Shown here one piece after another: positions 1 through 5,795 of a stretch of 5,795 nt of DNA. The stretch comes from a bacterium (lineage in GTDB: Bacteria; Vulcanimicrobiota; Vulcanimicrobiia; Vulcanimicrobiales; SCRA01): assembly GCA_028869325.1 (NCBI GenBank), contig JAGWST010000200.1:1-5795 (forward strand), written 5' to 3'. Position numbers and translations under genes: made by a program. The notes beneath the pieces are model-generated. The model saw nothing but the letters and a program-made list of their open reading frames with translations, was not told the origin of the DNA and searched no databases. Numbering within the stretch: the first letter of the stretch is position 1; every line of letters starts with the position of its first letter.

Positions 1-2141
1 CATCGGTACGCGAGGCCATCGGCCAGGCTTGCGCGCGCTACAACAGCGAGCGCGACGCGCACGGGCGCTTGCCGCTGCTGCAGGATCTGCTGGACCGGCA
101 ACACTACAAGGTGGCGCACTGGCGCGTCGCCTACGACGAGATCAACTACCGGCGCTTCTTCGACATCAACGAACTGGCGGGGCTGCGCATGGAGCACCCC
201 GAGTGTCTGGGCGTGACGCACCGGCTAGCGTTTTCGCTCATCCACGAGGGGAGCGTGCAGGGGCTACGCATCGACCACATCGACGGCCTCTTCGACCCCG
301 GCGCCTACTGCCGCATCCTGAAGTCTCGCGCGACGATGCTGGATGATCCGCTCTACCTGGTGGTGGAGAAGATCACCGCCCGCCACGAGCAGCTGCGCGA
401 GGACTGGCTGACTCAGGGCACCACGGGGTACGAGTTTCTCAACCTCGTCAACGGTCTCTTCGTCGACGCCTCCAAAGAGAGCCAAATCGACCGCGTCTAT
501 CGCCGCTTCGTACAGCGGCCCGCCGACTACGCCGAGCAGCTCTACCAGAGTAAGCAGCGCATCATCCATGTCAACTTGGCCGCGGAGCTGAGCGTGTTGG
601 CCAACGAGCTCGACGCGATCGCGAAGACCGATCCGCATTCGACGGACTTCACCTTCAACGGGCTGCGCGAGGCGCTGGCCGAGGTGGTCTCCGCCTTTCC
701 CGTCTACCGTACCTACATCACGGGCACCGAGGCGGCCCCCGAGGACCGGCGCTATATCGAATGGGCGATCGCGCAGGCTCGCAAGCGCGGAGCGGTCATC
801 GACGACGGCGTCTTCGAGTTCATCCGCCGCGTCCTCACGACGGAGGCCGCCAAGGCCGCCGGCACCGGCTACGACCCGCGCGCCGTCATCCACGTGGCCA
901 TGAAGTTCCAACAGTACACCGCGCCCGTCATGGGCAAGGGTGTGGAGGATACCTGCTTCTACCGTTACAACCGGCTCCTCTCGCTCAACGAGGTCGGCGG
1001 CGATCCCAGCCACTTCGGCACGTCGGTGGCCGCCTTCCACCGTGCCAATCAGGAGCGCGCGGCGCGCTGGCCGCAGGCGATGGTGACCACCTCGACGCAC
1101 GACGCCAAGCGCGGTGAAGATGCGCGTGCGCGTATCGACGTGCTCTCCGAGATACCGGCGACATGGGGGCGGGCGCTCACGCGCTGGGAGCGCTTCAACC
1201 GGCGCGGGAAACGCGACGTCGACGGCGCGCTGGTGCCCAGCCGTAACGAAGAGTACCTCATCTACCAGACGCTGTTGGCGACGTGGCCCAACGAGGCGCA
1301 CGGTGAGGCGCGGCTGAGCGATGAGATCTTGACGCCGTACCGGGAGCGTATCGAGGCATACGTGCTCAAGGCGCTGCGCGAGGCCAAGCTCCATACGGGC
1401 TGGCACAGCCCGAATTCGTCGTACGAGCAGGGCGTCGCGGAGTATCTGCGCCGCATGCTCGATCCCACGCGCTCCTCGCTCTTCTTGACGGATTTCGCCG
1501 CGTTCGCGGAGCCCGTGTCGTACGCGGGGGCGCTGAACGGTCTGGCGCAGGCCCTGCTCAAGCTGACCGTGCCGGGGGTGGCCGACACCTACCAGGGTAC
1601 GGAGTTGTGGGGTCTGGACTTGGTCGATCCCGACAACCGCCGGGAGGTGGACTACGCGCTGCGCGAGCGCATGCTGCGCGGCATCGACGCGCGCTCGCAG
1701 GCCGATCGAGAGCGCGCCGCATACGCGCGCGAGCTGCTTGCGTCTTGGCGCGACGGGCGGATCAAAGCCTACCTCGTCGTGGAGACGCTGCGCCTGCGGC
1801 GCACCTTTTCCGGCGTCTTCGGCGGCGCCGAGTATGCGCCGCTGGAGACTGCCGGTACGCTGCGCGAACATCTCTGCGCCTTCCAGCGCGGGCCCTTCGT
1901 CGTGGTCACGCCGCGCTTGGTGGGACATCTGATGGGCCTCGAGGCGAAGGCGCCGATCGGCGATCTCTGGCGGGGGACGACGTTGATCGCGGCTCCGGAG
2001 GCCGGTCCACGACGCTACCGCGATCTCTTTACCGGGCTCGTGACCGCGGCGCATCCGCAGGGTGAGCGATGGTTCCTGGCCGTCGAACAGGTCTTGCGCG
2101 ACCTGCCGGTCGCGCTGCTGGTGCCCGAGGATATCTGGTAG
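1..2141 (+). CDS. treY: Maltooligosyl trehalose synthase (TreY), C-terminal part; 5' end outside window
   Basis: TreY is a cytoplasmic GH13 enzyme. It isomerises the reducing-end alpha-1,4 bond of maltooligosaccharides to alpha-1,1, after which TreZ releases trehalose. The frame is open from base 3, so the true start lies upstream and the first complete codon is Ser; about 712 residues are present. Family signatures are clear. NYRRFFDINELAGLRME is followed by RIDHIDGLFDP, whose Asp at 273-275 is the expected nucleophile. VVEKI carries the expected acid/base Glu at 366-368. TTGYEFLN comes next, then STHDAKRGED with the expected third catalytic Asp at 1101-1103. Near the end are PGVADTYQGTELW, DLVDPDNRREVDY and a C-terminal DLPVALL segment. 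The catalytic triad and C-terminus are intact. Only the N-terminal part with GH13 region I is missing. The usual partners treZ and treX are not in view and may lie upstream. The gntR-like gene starts 35 nt downstream. Assignment is by motif recognition and is very secure. Confidence 0.97.
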   Translation, partial: SVREAIGQACARYNSERDAHGRLPLLQDLLDRQHYKVAHWRVAYDEINYRRFFDINELAGLRMEHPECLGVTHRLAFSLIHEGSVQGLRIDHIDGLFDPGAYCRILKSRATMLDDPLYLVVEKITARHEQLREDWLTQGTTGYEFLNLVNGLFVDASKESQIDRVYRRFVQRPADYAEQLYQSKQRIIHVNLAAELSVLANELDAIAKTDPHSTDFTFNGLREALAEVVSAFPVYRTYITGTEAAPEDRRYIEWAIAQARKRGAVIDDGVFEFIRRVLTTEAAKAAGTGYDPRAVIHVAMKFQQYTAPVMGKGVEDTCFYRYNRLLSLNEVGGDPSHFGTSVAAFHRANQERAARWPQAMVTTSTHDAKRGEDARARIDVLSEIPATWGRALTRWERFNRRGKRDVDGALVPSRNEEYLIYQTLLATWPNEAHGEARLSDEILTPYRERIEAYVLKALREAKLHTGWHSPNSSYEQGVAEYLRRMLDPTRSSLFLTDFAAFAEPVSYAGALNGLAQALLKLTVPGVADTYQGTELWGLDLVDPDNRREVDYALRERMLRGIDARSQADRERAAYARELLASWRDGRIKAYLVVETLRLRRTFSGVFGGAEYAPLETAGTLREHLCAFQRGPFVVVTPRLVGHLMGLEAKAPIGDLWRGTTLIAAPEAGPRRYRDLFTGLVTAAHPQGERWFLAVEQVLRDLPVALLVPEDIW

Positions 2142-2176
2142 GTGTTCCGCGCGCCGAAGCGGGGGATAAATGGTCT

Positions 2177-2593
2177 ATGCAGCGGATCATCTTTGCGCCC
2201 TTGGCCTCGGGTGAGCGAGCGAGCTGGGAACAGATCGCCGGCGCATTGCGCAGCGCGATCGAGCAGGGCCGATTGAAACCGGGCGCCGAGCTGCCCTCCG
2301 CGCGGGCGCTGGCGCAGGATGCCGGCGTGACCAAGCGCACCGTGACCTGTGCCTACGACGCTTTGGCGGACGAAGGGCTGGTTCACCGGTTGCTGCGCGG
2401 CTACACGGTGGCGGCGCCGGCACGTGTGCCGGCGTCGCGCGACGCGCGGCTGGCCTCCCTGGCATCGGAGGTTGCACGCGTTCGCGCGGGCTTTCTGGCC
2501 GCCGGCTACACGCTCGAGGAGATCAACGCCGCTCTGCGGGAGCAGTGCGCGGAGTTTGCGCCGGCGGCAGTTCGCGCGGAGGCGCTACAATAG
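2177..2593 (+). CDS. GntR-family transcriptional regulator, short YtrA-like type
   Basis: This is a 138-residue protein with a winged HTH at about residues 12-80. The GntR signatures are visible: an amphipathic QIAGALRSAIEQGRLKPG helix and turn, then LPSARALAQDAGVTKRTV for the recognition helix, then AYDALADEGLV and the wing. The remaining ~55 residues form a short helical tail (LEEINAALREQCAEF). They are far too short for an FCD, UTRA or MocR aminotransferase domain, which points to the YtrA subfamily of dimeric repressors. YtrA members often regulate ABC transporter operons; none is in view. ATG 2177 was chosen because the domain begins right after it, while the longer reading from 2069 runs through the end of treY and adds residues unlike the family. 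A G-rich stretch (GGGGGA, 2161-2166) may act as a weak ribosome binding site. The 35-nt gap after treY suggests co-transcription, possibly linking it to trehalose or stress control. Its ligand and targets are unknown. Confidence 0.87.
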   Translation: MQRIIFAPLASGERASWEQIAGALRSAIEQGRLKPGAELPSARALAQDAGVTKRTVTCAYDALADEGLVHRLLRGYTVAAPARVPASRDARLASLASEVARVRAGFLAAGYTLEEINAALREQCAEFAPAAVRAEALQ

Positions 2594-2594
2594 C

Positions 2595-2623
2595 GCCGGC
2601 AGGTTGCTCCGCAACCTGCCGGC
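2595..2623. terminator. Perfect 13-bp hairpin between convergent genes, probable bidirectional terminator
   Basis: GCCGGCAGGTTGC (2595-2607) and its exact reverse complement (2611-2623) are separated by a 3-nt loop (TCC). The hairpin begins 1 nt after the gntR-like stop codon and ends 19 nt before the stop of the convergent propeller gene. It is therefore well placed to end both transcripts. No run of T follows on either strand, so it would act as a U-less hairpin terminator or an RNA 3'-end stabiliser. Confidence 0.7.
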
Positions 2624-2642
2624 CGTGGACAACGCGGGCGCG

Positions 2643-3530
2643 CTACGGCACCACCCTGCCGATCTTGTTCGCCGCGCTCTCGGTAAACCAGAGATTGCCG
2701 TCGGGGCCAGCCGCTATGCCGTACGGTGCGCTGTTCGCTGTCGGGATGGGGCACTCGGTGACGGCGCCGGCCGTCGTGATCTTGCCGATCTTGCTCGCTC
2801 CATACTCCGTGAACCAGAGGCTTCCATCAGGCCCGGCGGTGATGCCGTACGGCTCGCTGTTCGCCGTCGGGGTGGGAAACTCGGTGATGACGCCACCCGT
2901 CGTGATCTTGCCGATCATGCCGGCGGACTGTTCGGCGAACCAGAGGTTGCCGTCCGGCCCCACCACGATGCCTTGCGGGCCGCTGACGGCCGTTGGAGTC
3001 TGGTACTCCGTGATGGCGCCGTTCGGCGTGATCCTCCCGATCTGATTCATGCCATACTCCGTGAACCAGAGGTTTCCATCGGGACCGGTGGTGATGCCGG
3101 AGGGCATGCTGCCGCGGGCGGGCAGGTCATAGACCGCTCCAGGGGCTCCGGCGGCCGAGATGGTGCCGATGGAGGCCGCAAAGGCCGAGGACTGCGTGAA
3201 CCACAGGTTTCCGTCGGGGCCGACGGCGATGACGTGCGGTCCTCTGTCAACCCCGAGAAAATACTCGTTGACGATGCCGGTCGGCGTGATCCTGCCGATG
3301 TCGCCGGCCCACGCCTCGGCAAACCAGAGGTTGCCATCCGGGCCCACGACGATGTCGTGCGGATGAGCCTTCCCAGTCACGACGGGGTAGATGCTGAACG
3401 CGCCGCCCGTGGTGATCTGGCCGATGCTGTTTCCGTCGTCCTCGGTGAACCACAGGCTGCCGTTCGGGCCAGAGGTGATGCCCGTGGGGGTGATGAGCAC
3501 GCCCGGGATCGCGTACTCCGTCGTCGTGCA
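2643..3530 (-). repeat. Seven imperfect ~126-bp repeats encoding the propeller blades
   Basis: On the + strand, the antisense of the LWFTE motif (AACCAGAGGTTGCCGTC and variants) recurs near 2688, 2814, 2940, 3064, 3199, 3322 and 3448. The spacing is about 123-135 bp, one unit per blade. Blades 5 to 7, nearest the C-terminus, look most alike. The blade holding the SSAFAAS insertion is the most divergent. This is repeat structure inside a gene, not a mobile element. Confidence 0.85.
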
Positions 3531-5294
3531 GGACGCTGCCTTCGGCGCGACCGGCTTGGGCGCCGGGGCTTTGGGCTTGGCAGGGGCGTTGCCCGGCGGA
3601 GCGGGCCTAACGGGAATCTGAACCGGCGGGTTCGCAACCGGGTTCGCGTGTGGGTCCGGGCGCGGAGTCGTTGGTTGGTTGGCCGGCGGCTTGGGCGCTG
3701 GAGCGGGCATAACCGGCGTGTTGACAGGCTGGTTAGCGCGCGGGTTCGCAGGCGGATTGGCAGACGGATTGGCAGGCGGAGCGGGTGCGGTTCCGCTCAC
3801 GGTGGACGGCGGGACGAAGCCGGGACCGGTGGTTGGCCTGACGTTGCCGGGGCCGCTGGACGGCGGGACGTAGCCGGGGCCGGTAGACGGCGGGACGTAG
3901 CCGGGCCCGGTAGACGGCGGGACGTAGCCAGGACCGGTGGATGGCGGGACGTAGCCAGGACCGGTGGATGGCGGGACGTAGCCAGGACCGGTGGATGGCG
4001 GGACGTAGCCGGGCCCGGTAGACGGCGGGACCAACCCGATGACAGGTGAGGGCTGGGCTGCCAGGGCGATGGTGACGTGCCTGGTCTTGAGTTCCCCGGT
4101 CGGATCGTGCCTCTGGAGGGTAAGATCTATCGGCTGACCCTGCCCCTGGCGTTGCGTCGATGCAATCAGCTGCTCCACCGAGGCGCATGGAAGGCCGTTG
4201 ACGGCGGTGATGAAGTCGCCGACGCCGATGCCGGCGCGCTGCGCGGGGCTCCCCTCATCGATATCGAAGACGCCGACGCCCCGGAACGTCGGCGTCTTGG
4301 CGCCGCCGAGGGCAAGCAGGGCTGGGGTCATGGTGACGCCGCGCAGTCCCAACGCGGGGACCGGAACCGCTGCGGCTTGTAAGGCGCGCGCGGTCGCAAC
4401 CAGCCGGGCAGATGGAACCTTCGCATGATGCACGGCGTTGCGTCCGTCGTTCTCGTTCCGCACGAGGACGACGTCGATCATCCTCGCAGGCCCGCGCTGG
4501 TCTTGGATGACGGCGGTAAACTGTTGGATCGAGCCGCAGAGATGGCCGCCCGCTTTGACGATGACGTCGCCTGCGTGGATGCCGTAGCGCTCGGCAAGGC
4601 CGCCGTGCTCCACATCGGCGACGATGACGCCCTTGAACGGCGTCTTGGCGCCGGCGAGAGCTAGGAGCTGCGGCGTCACGGTCGTCCCGCGCAGCCCCAA
4701 TACGGGAGCTTGGATCGCCTGGGCTTGAATGGCCCGCGCAAGCGGCGCCCATCTATCCGTTTGCGCGGGTGGCGCTGGGGCAAGGTCGGAGGTGGTGATC
4801 GACGGTGCGGTATACCTCGGCGAGTTTGGGGTCAGCAGCGGCGCATCGATCGTGTACGACTGCGGGCTTCCCGAACCGACGCGTATGCGGCCGACGGCGA
4901 ACAGGTCGCCCATCGAGTCGCTGACGACGACATCATAGGTGTGTCCGGGACGGACGTCCTTTTTGGGGACGAAGCTCACCGAGAGGACGTTCGCGCCGTT
5001 CTTGACGGCGATCGCCTCACATTTGTGCGCGCCGGTCTCCCGCGGCTCGAGCATCGCCATCGTGATGTTGTCGAGGCCGGTCTGCTCGCTCGGGAAGACG
5101 ATCCTGAGATCGACCTCCGGACCGCTGCCGGTCGCTCCGGAGCGGTGCGATTGCAAGGCGTCCTGTGAGAGGGCCCGTCGCTCCATGGCCGTGAGGTCGT
5201 CGTTGACGTGGACGTACTGCGCCGCTGCCGGCGCGGCCAACATCCACGCGATTGCCGAGGCCGCAAGCGCGGCTCTGAATTGGAAAGCGCCCAT
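2643..5294 (-). CDS. Secreted protein: two PDZ domains, tandem-repeat linker and seven-bladed Vgb-like beta-propeller
   Basis: This is an 883-residue protein starting at the CAT of 5292-5294, with AAGGGG 9 nt upstream. Residues 1-25 form a Sec signal peptide ending APAAA-Q; no lipobox is seen. Residues ~50-140 are an unrecognised, probably beta-rich domain. PDZ1 (~195-282) and PDZ2 (~308-410) share GLRG-x-T-x-TP-x-LLAL and a GI-x-x-GD core. No protease domain is present. Nine 9-residue [13 protein letters not shown] units (~420-498) and a Pro/Ala/Asn-rich linker (~499-588) lead to seven ~42-residue blades (589-883), each marked by [10 protein letters not shown] and IGKITT-like strands. Such blades are typical of virginiamycin B lyase and SMP-30/NHL-like propellers. 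The propeller has histidines only in blades 2 and 3, so Vgb lyase activity is doubtful. It probably acts outside the cytoplasm in binding or scaffolding through the PDZ and propeller surfaces. Automatic annotation may call it virginiamycin B lyase; function is unknown. Confidence 0.92.
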   Translation of the reverse strand: MGAFQFRAALAASAIAWMLAAPAAAQYVHVNDDLTAMERRALSQDALQSHRSGATGSGPEVDLRIVFPSEQTGLDNITMAMLEPRETGAHKCEAIAVKNGANVLSVSFVPKKDVRPGHTYDVVVSDSMGDLFAVGRIRVGSGSPQSYTIDAPLLTPNSPRYTAPSITTSDLAPAPPAQTDRWAPLARAIQAQAIQAPVLGLRGTTVTPQLLALAGAKTPFKGVIVADVEHGGLAERYGIHAGDVIVKAGGHLCGSIQQFTAVIQDQRGPARMIDVVLVRNENDGRNAVHHAKVPSARLVATARALQAAAVPVPALGLRGVTMTPALLALGGAKTPTFRGVGVFDIDEGSPAQRAGIGVGDFITAVNGLPCASVEQLIASTQRQGQGQPIDLTLQRHDPTGELKTRHVTIALAAQPSPVIGLVPPSTGPGYVPPSTGPGYVPPSTGPGYVPPSTGPGYVPPSTGPGYVPPSTGPGYVPPSSGPGNVRPTTGPGFVPPSTVSGTAPAPPANPSANPPANPRANQPVNTPVMPAPAPKPPANQPTTPRPDPHANPVANPPVQIPVRPAPPGNAPAKPKAPAPKPVAPKAASCTTTEYAIPGVLITPTGITSGPNGSLWFTEDDGNSIGQITTGGAFSIYPVVTGKAHPHDIVVGPDGNLWFAEAWAGDIGRITPTGIVNEYFLGVDRGPHVIAVGPDGNLWFTQSSAFAASIGTISAAGAPGAVYDLPARGSMPSGITTGPDGNLWFTEYGMNQIGRITPNGAITEYQTPTAVSGPQGIVVGPDGNLWFAEQSAGMIGKITTGGVITEFPTPTANSEPYGITAGPDGSLWFTEYGASKIGKITTAGAVTECPIPTANSAPYGIAAGPDGNLWFTESAANKIGRVVP
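3801..4037 (-). repeat. 27-bp coding minisatellite, about nine units (GYVPPSTGP repeat)
   Basis: The array encodes residues ~420-498 of the propeller protein. Units at 3921-3947, 3948-3974 and 3975-4001 are identical over 27 bp. Units at 3894-3920 and 4002-4028 are identical to each other and flank that triplet. The unit at 3867-3893 differs from these two by one base. Units at 3840-3866 and 3813-3839 and both array edges are degenerate (GNVRP, GFVPP, GLVPP). The 27-bp period keeps the reading frame whatever the copy number. Confidence 0.95.
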
Positions 5295-5303
5295 GCTCAG
5301 TCA

Positions 5304-5309
5304 CCCCTT
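5304..5309 (-). promoter_or_regulatory. Ribosome binding site of the PDZ-propeller gene
   Basis: On the minus strand AAGGGG lies 9 nt before the ATG at 5292-5294. It supports this start, which also places a complete signal peptide at the N-terminus. Confidence 0.7.
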
Positions 5310-5314
5310 CTGAC

Positions 5315-5333
5315 GAACGGTTCCATACCGTTC
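5315..5333. promoter_or_regulatory. Inverted repeat GAACGGT-N5-ACCGTTC, candidate operator
   Basis: Two perfect 7-bp arms (5315-5321 and 5327-5333) are separated by TCCAT. GTTCCAT also recurs directly at 5320-5326 and 5330-5336, one helical turn apart. The site lies 21-39 nt upstream of the PDZ-propeller start codon and about 80 bp upstream of the -35 box of the divergent HTH-RibB gene. It could bind a dimeric HTH regulator or form a small hairpin in the 5' leader of the minus-strand mRNA. No binding protein can be assigned from sequence alone. Confidence 0.45.
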
Positions 5334-5386
5334 CATCGGCTGATCCGTGCGGCGGCTTCAGCAGGGCCGCCCGTCGCCCGGATGGC

Positions 5387-5400
5387 ACGCTTCGAACCGT
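5387..5400. promoter_or_regulatory. Near-perfect 14-bp palindrome upstream of the -35 box, candidate operator
   Basis: ACGCTTCGAACCGT is palindromic apart from one mismatched pair (5390 and 5397). Its right half GAACCGT is the exact complement of ACGGTTC at 5317-5323 within the other inverted repeat, so the two sites may share a half-site. It ends 13 nt before the TTGACA box, a position suited to regulating the HTH-RibB promoter. This is a candidate only. Confidence 0.35.
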
Positions 5401-5413
5401 CCGGCATGGCGCC

Positions 5414-5442
5414 TTGACAGTTGTTAACTCGACCGCTACGAT
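5414..5442 (+). promoter_or_regulatory. Sigma-70-type promoter of the HTH-RibB gene, probably giving a leaderless mRNA
   Basis: A consensus TTGACA (5414-5419), a 17-bp spacer and TACGAT (5437-5442) form a strong housekeeping promoter. The expected start of transcription, about 7-8 nt after the -10 box, falls at or beside A5450, the first base of an in-frame ATG. The spacer contains AGTT-N3-AACT (5419-5429), a small additional dyad. Confidence 0.75.
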
Positions 5443-5449
5443 GCGAGGG

Positions 5450-5795
5450 ATGGCCGAGGAGTTCGCGCGGGCGCTTCGAGGAGCGATGGAGGACGCCGGG
5501 ATGACGGCCGTTCTCCTGGCCCAGCAGACCGGCCTCACCGAGGCCGCGATCTCGTACTATCTCTCGGGGCGGCGCCAGCCATCATATCCCTCGCTTCGCA
5601 AGCTTACCGCCGCCCTGCCGGCCATCGCCCCGCGCACCAACGCCGACGAAGGAAGACGCATGCAGACCATCGAGGAGGCCATCGCCGAGATCCGCGCCGG
5701 CAGGATGGTGGTGGTGCTCGACGACGAGGACCGCGAGAACGAGGGCGATCTGGTGATGGCGGCCCAGATGGTCACGCCGGAGTCGATCAACTTCA
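5450..5795 (+). CDS. ribB: Cro/C1-type HTH domain fused in frame to RibB (DHBP synthase), 3' end outside window
   Basis: One frame without stops runs from ATG 5450 to the right edge (115 codons). Residues ~5-56 are a Cro/C1 (XRE) [33 protein letters not shown] as the helix-turn-helix, then [17 protein letters not shown] short linker (~57-70) leads to Met71 (5660), the usual RibB start. From there [19 protein letters not shown] and [13 protein letters not shown], then VTPESINF, match the N-terminus of 3,4-dihydroxy-2-butanone 4-phosphate synthase, including the acidic metal-binding REN-E residues. RibB converts ribulose 5-phosphate to the four-carbon unit of riboflavin. The truncation hides whether a GTP cyclohydrolase II half (RibBA) follows. 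ATG 5441 is also in frame but overlaps the -10 box, so 5450 is preferred. The fusion suggests an autoregulated enzyme, by inference. Alternatively, RibB alone is made from 5660. Confidence 0.85.
   Translation, partial: MAEEFARALRGAMEDAGMTAVLLAQQTGLTEAAISYYLSGRRQPSYPSLRKLTAALPAIAPRTNADEGRRMQTIEEAIAEIRAGRMVVVLDDEDRENEGDLVMAAQMVTPESINF
5649..5655 (+). promoter_or_regulatory. Internal Shine-Dalgarno before the RibB methionine
   Basis: AAGGAAG precedes ATG 5660 with its AAGGA core 6 nt away, a good spacing. It lies inside the HTH-RibB reading frame, so free RibB could be translated from the same mRNA. Alternatively it is a relic of a once separate ribB gene. Confidence 0.5.

Noticed and set aside
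264..2054. 596-residue open frame antisense to treY
   Set aside because: It lies opposite a strongly conserved TreY gene and is rich in Arg, Ala and Val with no recognisable domain. Long antisense frames are common in high-GC coding DNA.
2069..2176. Longer N-terminus for the GntR-like regulator
   Set aside because: It overlaps the treY 3' end in another frame and adds Arg/Gly/Ala-rich residues not seen in GntR proteins. ATG 2177 puts the HTH at the normal position.
3801..4037. CRISPR-like array
   Set aside because: The 27-bp units are directly adjacent with no unique spacers, and they encode an in-frame 9-residue repeat.
2349..4049. 566-residue open frame on + covering the gntR end and the propeller gene
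   Set aside because: Its sequence is low-complexity Arg/Gly-rich, and its repeats mirror the 27-bp array and the propeller blades of the real minus-strand gene.
5441..5449. ATG 5441 as the start of the HTH-RibB gene
   Set aside because: It is in frame but overlaps the TACGAT -10 box, so the transcript from this promoter would begin after it.
5295..5449. FMN riboswitch upstream of ribB
   Set aside because: None of the conserved RFN-element blocks was recognised, and the promoter position leaves no room for a leader RNA.
5557..5790. 77-residue minus-strand open frame at the right edge
   Set aside because: It lies opposite the conserved HTH-RibB frame and is Ser/Arg-rich without a recognisable domain.

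Overview
The window is high-GC bacterial DNA (roughly two thirds G+C by eye) with dense coding and third-position GC bias. No phylum can be fixed from it. The mix of TreY-type trehalose synthesis, a large secreted Vgb-like propeller protein and a possibly leaderless gene would suit a soil bacterium such as Eremiobacterota, Actinobacteriota or Chloroflexota relatives. That placement is inference only.

Layout, left to right. Bases 1-2141 (+) hold the C-terminal ~712 residues of maltooligosyl trehalose synthase (TreY, GH13), cut by the left edge. A small YtrA-like GntR regulator follows 35 nt later (2177-2593, +) and may be co-transcribed with treY. A perfect 13-bp hairpin (2595-2623) separates it from a convergent gene. 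That gene (2643-5294, -) encodes an 883-residue predicted secreted protein. Its order is signal peptide, N-terminal domain, two PDZ domains, a 9-residue tandem repeat, a Pro/Ala/Asn-rich linker and a seven-bladed Vgb/SMP-30-like beta-propeller. A divergent intergenic region (5295-5449) carries two palindromic operator candidates and a strong sigma-70-type promoter. From that promoter runs a gene (5450 to the right edge, +) in which a Cro/C1-type HTH domain is joined in frame to the start of RibB (3,4-dihydroxy-2-butanone 4-phosphate synthase).

The most interesting locus is this right-hand end. An XRE-type DNA-binding domain is fused to an enzyme at the entry to riboflavin synthesis. The promoter is placed so that transcription could begin at the A of the start codon. 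A good Shine-Dalgarno also lies before the RibB methionine, so free RibB could be made as well. This suggests an autoregulated riboflavin gene controlled by protein rather than by an FMN riboswitch. The rest of RibB (or RibBA) lies outside the window. The second interest is the protease-less PDZ-PDZ-repeat-propeller protein, whose repeat array contains units identical at the DNA level. No tRNA, rRNA, insertion sequence or CRISPR array was seen.
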